From an uncultured Collinsella sp. (lineage in GTDB: Bacteria; Actinomycetota; Coriobacteriia; Coriobacteriales; Coriobacteriaceae): DNA of 19,348 bases. The notes under the pieces were generated by a model. It did not search any database, was not told where the DNA came from, and was given only the letters and a program-made list of their open reading frames with translations. The stretch covers positions 1 to 19,348 of the forward strand of contig CAAELJ010000013.1 of the NCBI GenBank assembly GCA_900756725.1, written 5' to 3'. Made by a program: the position numbers and the translations under genes. Positions within the stretch are counted from its first letter, which is position 1. Each line of letters opens with the position of its first letter. Positions 1-7,227 of the stretch are shown piece by piece.

Positions 1-483
1 CTTGGCCATCCAGACATGGGGCTGTCCCTCGTCTTCGTAGTCTACCGGGGCAATTTGCGTGTAGCCCGCCTTTACATAGAGCGGCAGCACGTATTCCTGC
101 GCATGCAGCTTAATAAGTTTAGCGCCGGCATCGCGTGCACACGCAGCGCTGGCCTCGACGATCACACTCGCCAGTCCGCGACGACGCATAGCTGGCAGCA
201 CGGCGACGCGCCCCATAATGTAGGTCTCCCCCGCCGCAACGTCTTCGTCCATGTCACATGCCGGCGACACCGGGGCTTCCGCATCTGCCGCGCGCTCCAG
301 CTCCTCGGGAAACACGCGCGAGCAGCCGGCGAGTTGACCATCCACATACAGCGTCACATGAATGCAGCTCGAGGCCTCATCGATCTGGTCGAACTCGATT
401 TCATAACCCTGTTCGTCCACAAAGACGGCGCGGCGCACCAGCGCCGCATCCTCAAAGCATCCCGTCTTGATTTGAATATCCAT
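1..483 (-). CDS. GNAT-family N-acetyltransferase, ElaA-like (partial, C-terminus outside window)
   Basis: Reading the minus strand from an ATG at 483 gives 161 open codons that run off the left edge, so the C-terminus is missing. The protein starts MDIQIKTGCFEDAALVRR and contains FVDEQGYEIEFDQID near residues 22-36. An acetyl-CoA pyrophosphate-binding loop is visible at MGRVAVLPAMRRRGLAS (R-R-x-G-L/A type), followed by KLHAQEYVLPLYVKAGY, a typical GNAT beta-4 to beta-5 region. These are the landmarks of small GNAT acetyltransferases resembling ElaA, which transfer acetyl from acetyl-CoA to an amine; the substrate cannot be told. A strong SD (GGAGGGG, 5 nt before ATG) fixes the start. It lies about 40 bp downstream of cpsB on the same strand with no visible terminator between, so it may be transcribed with the capsule-regulation genes, though a functional link is not implied. 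Confidence 0.85.
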   Translation of the reverse strand, partial: MDIQIKTGCFEDAALVRRAVFVDEQGYEIEFDQIDEASSCIHVTLYVDGQLAGCSRVFPEELERAADAEAPVSPACDMDEDVAAGETYIMGRVAVLPAMRRRGLASVIVEASAACARDAGAKLIKLHAQEYVLPLYVKAGYTQIAPVDYEDEGQPHVWMAK

Positions 484-508
484 GGTCGCCCCTCCCATCA
501 AAGCAAAC

Positions 509-524
509 GTTAGGGACAGATTTT
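509..524 (+). repeat. Short dispersed repeat motif TTAGGGACAGATTTTA
   Basis: The 40-bp gap between the GNAT gene and cpsB contains a TTAGGGACAGATTTT sequence. Closely related versions occur at the other end of the window, on the minus strand within 18065-18083 (TTTAGGGACAGGTTTATTTT) and, more degenerate, on the plus strand at 17948-17963. It overlaps the stop codon of cpsB. It may be a fragment of a REP-like family; three copies in one window are only suggestive. Confidence 0.35.
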
Positions 525-1173
525 AGCGAAAATGAGCGCCCCGCACGCTAAACTTGGCCCGCGCCTTTGCCAGGCAATCGTAGTGGCGAACATTGTGGGC
601 GTCGCTTGCGATAAAGCTGTACAAGCCCTCGTCAAACAGGCGCTGCGCCGGCTTTTTCTCGCGACCAAAACGCCCGCCGGCAATAAAATCAGCCGAAGCC
701 TGCAGCTTGCAACCCATATCGACCAGACGCTCCGCCACGCTCACATCCTTTTGAACAGCACGATATCGCTCGGGATGAGCGATGATCACCTGGTAGCCGC
801 GGCATTGCAAATCGTAAATCGTACTCTCGTACTCTCTAAACGCATAGGGATCAGCATGCGTCGAAAGCTCAAGCAGGAACTCATTGGTGCCATCGAAATG
901 CAGGTATTCCGCGGCGTCGATGCCCAGCTCGACAAGCTTTCGGTGGTTGACCTCAAAGCCCATCTGAAGCGGAAAACCATCTGCGTTATCCCGCAATAGC
1001 TCAAAGGCATCCCACATCTTGTCGTAGTCAAAATAGGGATCTCGGCAGTGCGGGGTGCAGACAATTCTGGTTACGCCAGCCTGCTTGGCAGCTGCAAGCA
1101 TAGCCAAGCTCTCATCAAGATCGGCAGCGCCGTCGTCTACACCCGGCAAGATATGACAATGAATGTCGCGCAT
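523..1173 (-). CDS. cpsB: CpsB/YwqE-type protein-tyrosine phosphatase (PHP domain)
   Basis: The 216-aa product has the metal-binding motifs of the PHP superfamily in order: DIHCHILPGVDDG at residues 3-15 (His5, His7, Asp13/14), CTPHCRD near 39-45, a central LLELS, IAHPERY near 130-136 and SDAHN near 190-194. This pattern defines manganese-dependent tyrosine phosphatases of the CpsB/CapC/YwqE family, which remove phosphate from the C-terminal tyrosines of the partner BY-kinase and so reset capsule or exopolysaccharide assembly. It lies 17 bp downstream of cpsD, with a modest SD (AAGG, 7 nt before ATG), as expected for the last gene of a cpsC-cpsD-cpsB operon. At 216 residues it is somewhat shorter than family members I know (roughly 240-255), the loss being at the C-terminus; all metal ligand motifs are kept. 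Confidence 0.9.
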   Translation of the reverse strand: MRDIHCHILPGVDDGAADLDESLAMLAAAKQAGVTRIVCTPHCRDPYFDYDKMWDAFELLRDNADGFPLQMGFEVNHRKLVELGIDAAEYLHFDGTNEFLLELSTHADPYAFREYESTIYDLQCRGYQVIIAHPERYRAVQKDVSVAERLVDMGCKLQASADFIAGGRFGREKKPAQRLFDEGLYSFIASDAHNVRHYDCLAKARAKFSVRGAHFR

Positions 1174-1190
1174 AGGTCGGCCTTAATCAA

Positions 1191-1928
1191 CTAAACGTTT
1201 GCCCGGTTGGTGAAGATCCCCTTTTTAGAAGCACCCTGAGCAGCGGAACCGTTTTTTACCTTCTTACCGTCCTTGGTGTAGTAAGAATAGTAGTACTCGC
1301 TGGTCTCGGTCTCACAGTAATTCATAACGGTACCGATGAGCTTGACCTTCTCGGACTTCTTAAGCTGAGCGATGGCGTTGAGCGCCTCCTCGCGCTTGGT
1401 GAAGTCTTCGCGCACCACAAACAGCGTGCCGTCAGTCAGGCTGGCGATCTCGGCAGCATCGATGAAGGTGCCGACCGGAGGAGCGTCAAAAATGACATAC
1501 TGGAACTTGGCAGACAACGCCTTAACCAGCTTGGCAAAACGATGAGACACGATGATGTCGGCAGGATTGGGAATATGAGGCTCCGCATCGAGGAAGTAGA
1601 AGTTCTTCTGACCCGTCTCGACGATTGCCTGGTCGATGGAAATCTGCTCGGACAGGACTGCGTAGAGTCCGCCATGCGAACGGACACCAAGCATGTCGGA
1701 AAGAGACCTGCGACGCATATCTCCCTCGACCAGCAGAACGCTCTTGCCGCTCGTGGCGATTGCCTGAGCAAGGTTAATGGCAACCGTAGACTTGCCCTCG
1801 TTGGGAATCGAGGAGGTAACGGTGATGGTGCGAATGGGGTCGTCCACGCTCGCAAAGCGGATGTTGGCCAGAAGGGTCTTGGCGGCATTCTGTACAACGA
1901 GCTTATCGGTGTTCTTTGCCTTAGCCAT
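1191..1928 (-). CDS. cpsD: CpsD/YwqD-type bacterial tyrosine kinase (BY-kinase)
   Basis: The 245-aa protein is a MinD-like P-loop kinase. Walker A is SIPNEGKST at residues 40-48, Walker A' is VLLVEGDMRR at 64-73, the family-typical NPADIIVSHRF is at 121-131, and Walker B is YVIFDAPPV at 144-152. The C-terminus has a tyrosine cluster (Tyr204, 212, 213, 214, 216, 217) followed by a basic tail, the known autophosphorylation substrate in such kinases. BY-kinases act at the inner face of the membrane with a Wzz-like activator and control polysaccharide export or polymerisation. Here the activator is the separate upstream gene cpsC, only 2 bp away, so this is the split two-protein layout of Gram-positive bacteria. 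The SD (AGGTGG, 9 nt upstream) lies within the end of cpsC. Walker A' has Glu68 where the usual motif has Asp (D-x-D), a conservative change. Confidence 0.93.
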   Translation of the reverse strand: MAKAKNTDKLVVQNAAKTLLANIRFASVDDPIRTITVTSSIPNEGKSTVAINLAQAIATSGKSVLLVEGDMRRRSLSDMLGVRSHGGLYAVLSEQISIDQAIVETGQKNFYFLDAEPHIPNPADIIVSHRFAKLVKALSAKFQYVIFDAPPVGTFIDAAEIASLTDGTLFVVREDFTKREEALNAIAQLKKSEKVKLIGTVMNYCETETSEYYYSYYTKDGKKVKNGSAAQGASKKGIFTNRANV

Positions 1929-1930
1929 GC

Positions 1931-2587
1931 CTATTTACCACCTTTCATAGCCGGAATTCGGCCGACAACGGGAATACCAAGGAGCTCTTCTGCCTCTTCG
2001 ACACCGCGGATGCGCGTGTTGAGCATATCTGCCAAAACGACATAGGCAATTGCGATAAAGACGCCGGCGAGGAACGCGACGGCGACGTACAGCGTGCGCT
2101 TGGGACCACTGGGGGATTCGGGGGTCTTAGCCTTATCGATAACGTTGATGCTCTGAGCGGCACCGACGTTCTGGGCGACCGTGCTCACCGAGCTGGCCAT
2201 GGCCCTTGCCACCTCTGCCGTCTCCTCGGCATCGGTGCCCGTCACCGAAAGCGTGATGACGCGCGTCGTGGTCTCGGAGGAAACGGAAATCTTGTAGTCG
2301 TCCAGATCGGCGAGGCCCAGATCCTTGGCAGCACCACCCTTAACGCTATCGCTATCGAGCAGCGTGGCGATATCGTTGGAAAGCATCTGGCTCGCCGAAA
2401 GATCGGTGTAGCTCATTTGACTGCTATCGTCGGTCTTGGCGAGAACGTACATGCTCGTCGTGGCGGTGTAGGTGTTGTCCATCATGGTGAAGGACACGAT
2501 GCCCATGGCGACCGCGCAAATCACCGGAAGGGCGATGACCAGCTTGAGGTGCTTTTTAAGCAGCTGGAACAGTTCGAGAAGGGTCAT
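1931..2587 (-). CDS. cpsC: CpsC/YwqC Wzz-family polysaccharide co-polymerase, kinase activator
   Basis: The 218-aa product has the topology of Wzz proteins: a short cytoplasmic N-terminus (MTLLELFQLLKKHLK), one transmembrane helix around residues 16-36, an external domain, a proline-rich stretch (TPESPSGPKR) and a second transmembrane helix around 167-187 ending in a short cytoplasmic tail that would contact the kinase. Such proteins set chain length or assist polymer export and activate the cognate BY-kinase. It is the first gene of a cpsC-cpsD-cpsB set; SD GAAAGG lies about 9 nt before the ATG. A TATGAT hexamer at 2635-2640 on the minus strand could be its -10, but no convincing -35 was found. 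The polysaccharide it serves is unknown because no glycosyltransferase, flippase or polymerase gene lies in the window. Confidence 0.9.
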   Translation of the reverse strand: MTLLELFQLLKKHLKLVIALPVICAVAMGIVSFTMMDNTYTATTSMYVLAKTDDSSQMSYTDLSASQMLSNDIATLLDSDSVKGGAAKDLGLADLDDYKISVSSETTTRVITLSVTGTDAEETAEVARAMASSVSTVAQNVGAAQSINVIDKAKTPESPSGPKRTLYVAVAFLAGVFIAIAYVVLADMLNTRIRGVEEAEELLGIPVVGRIPAMKGGK

Positions 2588-2701
2588 GCAGCTTGCCTTT
2601 CATTTCCCTAGTTCATATCGACAAAACTGCTCGTATCATATCGCATCTTTCTGCCAAGTCCGAACTCTATACATAAGATACAGCACATACGGCAATGTTG
2701 C

Positions 2702-2739
2702 GCAATAATAACGCCGCATCGGCAACCCCGGTGCGGCGT
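2702..2739 (-). terminator. Rho-independent terminator after phoR
   Basis: The bases 2711-2722 and 2728-2739 form a 12-bp hairpin (ACGCCGCATCGG against CCGGTGCGGCGT, one wobble pair) with a 5-nt loop. On the minus strand it is followed by TTATTATTG, so it should end the pstB-phoB-phoR transcript and insulate cpsC. Confidence 0.75.
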
Positions 2740-2763
2740 CAAAACAACACGTTTGCTGCATTG

Positions 2764-4188
2764 CTACGCAAATGATTCGTCCTGCTGTACGGGAAACGTC
2801 ACCGTGATGGTAGTCCCCACACCCAGCTCGCTCGATAGGTCGAGCGAAGCATGGTGATACACGGCGGCATGCTTAACGATGGCCAGACCCAAGCCTGTTC
2901 CGCCACGCGCCTTAGAACGACTCTTGTCCACACGATAAAAACGCTCGAACACCTTGCCCTGCTCCTCGGGCGCGATGCCGATACCTGTATCGGCAACCGT
3001 CAGGTACGGATGGCCCTCATCATTGGTCCCACATCGAAGCGTAACCGTGCCACCGGGCTGGTTATAGCGAATAGCGTTACTGGCCAGGTTATAAATCAGC
3101 TCATCGATCAGGCGCGACACACCTTCGATCACCACGGGCTTCGTCTCGTGCCCAATGGTCACATTCGACTGCCGGGCAACCTGCTCAAGACGCTGTTCCA
3201 CCGTCAAAATGGCGCGAGAGAGCTCGATGGGCTCTGTGGACCCAATAGGCACCGCCTCGCCCTCGGATGCTCGCTCCGCCTCATCCAAGTTGGAAAGCGT
3301 GAGGATGTCGTTAACGAGCGCTGCCAGGCGGCCCGCCTCGCGATAGATGCGACCGCCAAAGTTGCGCAGATCGTCCTCGCCCTCAACCATGCCGTTTGCA
3401 ATAAGCTCGGCGTAGCCCGAAATCGCGGTAAGCGGGGTCTTGAGCTCATGAGTGATATTGGCCGTGAACTCACGACGCATGCGGTCGTTATCGGCCAGCA
3501 CCGCCATCTGGCGTTTAAGCTCCTGGCGCTGCGACTCAATGCGCTCGAGCATGGGAACCATCTCGGCGTAGGCATGTTCATAGCTACGGCGCGGATGGTC
3601 CAAATCGACCTCCTGCAGCGGCGCAATGATGGCACGGGATTCGCGACGCGCAAGGAAAAACGAGAGCACCGCGCCCGCCACCGCGATAAGCAGCATCGGC
3701 GCCACCAACGAGAGCAAAATCGCCGCAACGCCAGGCTGAGCCTGTGCCAAACGAACGACCTGACCGTTATCAAGGGCGACGGCGCGATATAGCATAATCT
3801 CGTCGAGCGTGGCGCTCGAGCGCTCCGCGGAGCCCGAACCGCTCTCAAGGGCCTCAACGACCTCGGGGCGATCGCCATGGTTGGGCAACGTGGAAGGAGA
3901 CGCCTCGTTGTCGTAGGCGACCGATCCATCCTTATTGATCAGCGTGATACGAAGGTCCTCGCGATCGAGACTTCGCAAAAATGCGATGGGTTCCTTCTGC
4001 TCGTTTAAGGCGGCGGCAATAAGCTCGGTTTCTTGCGAAAGGTTGGCACTCGTGGCATCTGCCAAGGTGTTTTGCACGAAGAACGCGCCCAGCACCGTAA
4101 ACGCCAAAATGACGGACATAGCGCAGACAAATATCGTCGCAAACACGCGATGCGAGAGCGTGTGTTTTCCCTGAGGGGCAAAGACCAC
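2764..4188 (-). CDS. phoR: PhoR-type sensor histidine kinase
   Basis: The 474-aa protein begins with a GTG at 4188, supported by a strong SD (GGAGGAG, 6 nt upstream). A transmembrane helix spans about residues 16-38, an external sensor region 39-150 carries a weak Cache/PAS-like pattern (ITLINKDGSVAYDN), and a second helix lies around 154-180. The catalytic core is complete: H-box ITHELKTPL with His247, N-box YNLASNAIRYN with Asn371, G1 DTGIGI at 400-405, F-box VFERFYRVDKSR and G2 GGTGLGLAIVKH at 429-440. It starts 3 bp after the response regulator's stop, so the two are coupled. The position after pstB makes phosphate sensing by PhoR the most likely role, with the general ResE/WalK-like kinases as alternatives. 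Unlike many PhoR proteins there is no clear cytoplasmic PAS domain between the second helix and the H-box; a short linker fills this space. Confidence 0.85.
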   Translation of the reverse strand: MVFAPQGKHTLSHRVFATIFVCAMSVILAFTVLGAFFVQNTLADATSANLSQETELIAAALNEQKEPIAFLRSLDREDLRITLINKDGSVAYDNEASPSTLPNHGDRPEVVEALESGSGSAERSSATLDEIMLYRAVALDNGQVVRLAQAQPGVAAILLSLVAPMLLIAVAGAVLSFFLARRESRAIIAPLQEVDLDHPRRSYEHAYAEMVPMLERIESQRQELKRQMAVLADNDRMRREFTANITHELKTPLTAISGYAELIANGMVEGEDDLRNFGGRIYREAGRLAALVNDILTLSNLDEAERASEGEAVPIGSTEPIELSRAILTVEQRLEQVARQSNVTIGHETKPVVIEGVSRLIDELIYNLASNAIRYNQPGGTVTLRCGTNDEGHPYLTVADTGIGIAPEEQGKVFERFYRVDKSRSKARGGTGLGLAIVKHAAVYHHASLDLSSELGVGTTITVTFPVQQDESFA

Positions 4189-4191
4189 GGA

Positions 4192-4920
4192 CTACTCCTC
4201 CGATGCTGCTGCCGCAGCGACGGCATCTTCAGTATCGCTACCGGCGGAAGGCTCCGCCAGGCGATAGCCCACGCCGCGCACCGTCTCGATAGCGCCGGCA
4301 CGCTCGCCGAGCTTTTGGCGAAGCGTCTGCACGTGCACGTCGACGGTACGCGAGCCGCCATCGAAGTCCCAGCCCCACACGCTCTGCAACAGCGACTCGC
4401 GGGTAAAGACCACGCCGGGCTTGCGCATAAGATATTCGAGCAAATCGAACTCGCGCAAGGTGAGTTTGAGCGGCTCGCCGGCAACGGTCACTTCGCGATG
4501 GCTGGGCGAAAGCACGATATCGCCCACGCTGAGCACATCGCTTGCCTGTTTGACCATGCCGCCGCGGCGCAGCAGCGCACGGCAACGGCTGGCAAGCTCC
4601 ATGAGCGAAAACGGCTTGGTCAGATAATCGTCGGCACCGCCATCGAGCGCCATCACCTTATCGAGCTCGGTATCCTTGGCAGTGAGCATCATGATGGGCA
4701 CCGTCGCCGTCAGGCGGTCGGCGCGCAGGCGACGCATAATTGCCAAACCGTCGGTATCGGGCAGCATGATGTCGAGCAGGACGGCATCGGGTACCCGTCG
4801 CGCCACGGCGGCCTTAAACTCGCCATCGCACGAAAAGCCTTCGGCCTCGATTCCCTGCTTGCGCAGTGCATAGACCGTCAAATCCCTGATGTTGTCATCG
4901 TCCTCGACGTAATAGATCAT
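4192..4920 (-). CDS. phoB: PhoB/PhoP-type OmpR-family response regulator
   Basis: Start chosen at 4920 because an SD (AAAGGGG, 6 nt upstream) precedes MIYYVEDDDN, the natural beginning of a receiver; an upstream in-frame ATG at 4944 would add eight residues with poorer support. The 242-aa protein has the acidic pair Asp7/Asp8, phosphoacceptor Asp50 (LLDIMLP), the LTAKD threonine region and the conserved Lys of YLTKPF. A winged-helix DNA-binding domain follows (LTLREFDLLEYLMRKPG, then RTVDVHVQTLRQKLG and IETVRGVGYRL). The last 20 or so residues are an acidic, alanine-rich tail not needed by the fold. It is 3 bp upstream of phoR and 64 bp downstream of pstB, so it probably controls phosphate-starvation genes. 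A 14-bp palindrome lies just upstream of the gene. Confidence 0.88.
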   Translation of the reverse strand: MIYYVEDDDNIRDLTVYALRKQGIEAEGFSCDGEFKAAVARRVPDAVLLDIMLPDTDGLAIMRRLRADRLTATVPIMMLTAKDTELDKVMALDGGADDYLTKPFSLMELASRCRALLRRGGMVKQASDVLSVGDIVLSPSHREVTVAGEPLKLTLREFDLLEYLMRKPGVVFTRESLLQSVWGWDFDGGSRTVDVHVQTLRQKLGERAGAIETVRGVGYRLAEPSAGSDTEDAVAAAAASEE

Positions 4921-4960
4921 GTTGAACCCCTTTGCGGCCGGCATGACCGCATCTTAACCC

Positions 4961-4974
4961 TAAAGGTACCTTTA
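4961..4974. promoter_or_regulatory. 14-bp perfect palindrome upstream of phoB, possible operator
   Basis: TAAAGGTACCTTTA is identical to its reverse complement and sits in the 64-bp gap between pstB and phoB, 41 bp before the phoB start. Between it and the start is a TAAGAT hexamer (minus strand, within 4953-4958) that could act as a -10 without a good -35, which would fit an activator-dependent internal promoter. Binding protein unknown. Confidence 0.4.
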
Positions 4975-4984
4975 CTAGATGGTA

Positions 4985-5860
4985 TCAGCCAAAACGTCCC
5001 GTTAAATAATCCGCCGTGCGCGGGTCGGTGGGATTTTTGAAGAGCTGAGCGGTGGGTGCGTGCTCCACCAACTCACCCAGCAAGAAAAACGCGACCGAGT
5101 CGGAGATGCGCGCCGCCTGCTGCATATTGTGCGTAACGACCACGAGCGTACAGGTCTCTTTGAGCTCGCAGGCCAGCTGCTCAACCACCAGCGTCGACAC
5201 GGGATCGAGAGCGCTCGTGGGCTCGTCCATCAGCAGAATATCGGGCTGCACGGCAAGCGCGCGGGCGATGCACAGACGCTGCTGCTGCCCGCCCGAAAGG
5301 CCCAGCCCCGACTCCTTGAGTTTGTCCTTGACCTCATCCCATAGCGCAGCGCGACGAAGAGAGTCCTCGACCAACTCATCCAGAACGGCGCGGTCGCGCA
5401 CGCCCATGCCGCGTGGACCATACGCGACGTTGTCGTAGATGCTCATGGGAAACGGGTTGGGGCGCTGGAACACCATGCCCACGCGCTGGCGCAGGCGGCA
5501 GATGTCGTAGTCGCCCAGGATATCCTGGCCGTCGAGCGCGATCTTACCCTCGATGCGGCAGTCCTTGATGTCGTCGTTCATGCGGTTAAAGCAACGCAGC
5601 AGCGTCGACTTGCCGCAGCCCGAGGGACCGATAAACGAGGTGATCTGCTTGTCGCGAATCTTGATGGATACGTCCTTGAGCGCGTGGTGGTCGCCATAGA
5701 ACAGATCGAGGCCCTCGACGTCGATGCGCGTCGACGAGGCGGCAAGATCCTGCGCCGTGGGACGAGTCGCGTCCCCGACTTCGCGCTCGTGCGCAGCCTC
5801 GGCTTGCGCCTCCATTAGCTCCTCGAGCTCCGTGGGCTCCATAGCCGCAGCAGCCGTCAT
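4985..5860 (-). CDS. pstB: Phosphate ABC transporter ATP-binding protein PstB
   Basis: The 291-aa product is the ATPase of the high-affinity phosphate importer PstSCAB. Walker A GPSGCGKST is at residues 78-86, Q-loop with the PstB hallmark FQRPNPFPMSIYDNVAYG at 131-148, signature LSGGQQQR at 188-195, Walker B ILLMDEPTSALDP at 208-220 and H-loop His244. The C-terminal LFKNPTDPRTADYLTGRFG is also typical. The ATG at 5860 is chosen since GGAGG lies 8 nt upstream; the longer GTG start at 5875 overlaps this SD. About 44 residues precede the ABC domain, an acidic extension longer than in most PstB proteins. The gene stands apart from pstS, pstC, pstA and phoU, none of which is in the window; it is followed by phoB and phoR. 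The membrane partners must be encoded elsewhere. Confidence 0.95.
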   Translation of the reverse strand: MTAAAAMEPTELEELMEAQAEAAHEREVGDATRPTAQDLAASSTRIDVEGLDLFYGDHHALKDVSIKIRDKQITSFIGPSGCGKSTLLRCFNRMNDDIKDCRIEGKIALDGQDILGDYDICRLRQRVGMVFQRPNPFPMSIYDNVAYGPRGMGVRDRAVLDELVEDSLRRAALWDEVKDKLKESGLGLSGGQQQRLCIARALAVQPDILLMDEPTSALDPVSTLVVEQLACELKETCTLVVVTHNMQQAARISDSVAFFLLGELVEHAPTAQLFKNPTDPRTADYLTGRFG

Positions 5861-5963
5861 ACCGCATACCTCCACATCGATATCAATTCAGCAGTATCGA
5901 TAGTAGAAATCGCGGCTCATATGCACGTGAACGCATTGTCAGGTGTTTGTAAAGGCGCCTACG

Positions 5964-7202
5964 CTACGCGGCGGGCAGCTCGATGGTAAAGACGGTATGC
6001 TCGGGCGTCGATTCGCACGCGATGGCACCGCCATGTGCCCCAACAATCTCCTTGGCGATGGCGAGGCCCAGCCCAGCACCGCCGCGATTGGTCGCACGCG
6101 CTGCATCCAGGCGATAGAACTTCTCAAAGATCACCTTGAGCTTAGCCGCCGGAATCGGATCACCCTGATTGATAAAGCGAATTCGCACGCCACCGTCATC
6201 TTGGCGCCCAGCCTCAATCGTGATCGTCGAGCCTTCATAGCTATAGGCAACGGCATTTTTCATGATGTTGTTGAATACGCGAGCCATCTTGTCGCCGTCC
6301 ACGAGCACCGTCAGGTCCTCGCAGATATCAACCTGGGCTTCCTTGTGCTGTTCGTTGAGAATGGGATAGAACTCGTCGGCCACCTGCGCCAGCAATAGCC
6401 CCAAATCGACGTAGGCGCGGGTAAGCACGATATCGTGGAAATCGAAACGCGTGATGTCGAAGAACTCCTCGATGAGAGCGTCGAGCCGGTGGGCCTTGTC
6501 GAGCGCCACGCCCGTAAAGCGCGCACGCTGCTCAAGCGGCAAATCGGGAGCCTCCTGTAGGAGCGAAAGATAGCCCACCACGCTGGCAAGCGGCGTGCGC
6601 AGATCGTGCGCCAGATACGTAACCAGGTCATCTTTGCGATGCGATTCGTCACGCAGGGCCTGTTGAACCTTGCGCTCGCAATCGCGCGCCCGATTGAGCG
6701 CGCCCTCGACCTCGAGAAAGTCGCCGTCGATGGTATCCCACGTGTCGGGGTTATCAATCAGACGGTCCTGAATACGGGCGGCGATCACGCGGTCGGCATG
6801 CTGCTCGCCCTGCTCATAGCCCTGGTAATACAAGGCACGCCCGCAAAAGAACAGGACGCACACGGCGAGCGCCAGCACAAAGCCGAGCATGCTGAACACA
6901 AAGGCGGCATCAAAGAACACGGGCTCGCCAATACCGCCAAGCGCCATGGCCCCGATCGCCAGCGTAATTGTCCACGCAGCACCGCCAATTACCACGCAGC
7001 GGCGAACGATTTCGAATCGATCGATCAGCAAGAAGCCAATGAGCAGAACCGCCAGGATGCCAACGATATTGTCAACGCCAATGAGTAGCAGACTCAGCAA
7101 AAAGAGCAGCACCGTCGCAAGCGTGCGGTTGTCGACGACCGCCCTTATGTATTCAAAGAGTCGATCGGGCACCTCGAATACCCGTCTATCGTCTTTTGTC
7201 AT
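5964..7202 (-). CDS. VanS-like sensor histidine kinase
   Basis: The ATG at 7202 is preferred over the GTG at 7208 because GGGGAAG lies 5 nt before it; the protein is 412 aa. The N-terminal part has four likely membrane helices (about residues 25-42, 46-61, 69-89 and 99-121) with almost no external domain, so sensing is probably within the membrane or by a partner. A linker with acidic helices leads to the H-box TYLAHDLRTPLASVVGYL (His199), the N-box VFNNIMKNAVAYS, a G1 box reading INQGDPIP with Asn in place of the usual Asp, the F-box VIFEKFYRLD and G2 GGAGLGLAIAKEIV. The H-box and the N-x-G form of G1 are those of VanS-type kinases. The gene follows its regulator by 25 bp. Signal unknown; cell-wall stress is inferred from the divergent carboxypeptidase. 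Confidence 0.85.
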   Translation of the reverse strand: MTKDDRRVFEVPDRLFEYIRAVVDNRTLATVLLFLLSLLLIGVDNIVGILAVLLIGFLLIDRFEIVRRCVVIGGAAWTITLAIGAMALGGIGEPVFFDAAFVFSMLGFVLALAVCVLFFCGRALYYQGYEQGEQHADRVIAARIQDRLIDNPDTWDTIDGDFLEVEGALNRARDCERKVQQALRDESHRKDDLVTYLAHDLRTPLASVVGYLSLLQEAPDLPLEQRARFTGVALDKAHRLDALIEEFFDITRFDFHDIVLTRAYVDLGLLLAQVADEFYPILNEQHKEAQVDICEDLTVLVDGDKMARVFNNIMKNAVAYSYEGSTITIEAGRQDDGGVRIRFINQGDPIPAAKLKVIFEKFYRLDAARATNRGGAGLGLAIAKEIVGAHGGAIACESTPEHTVFTIELPAA

Positions 7203-7227
7203 ATCCACTTCCCCACCACCAAAGGCG

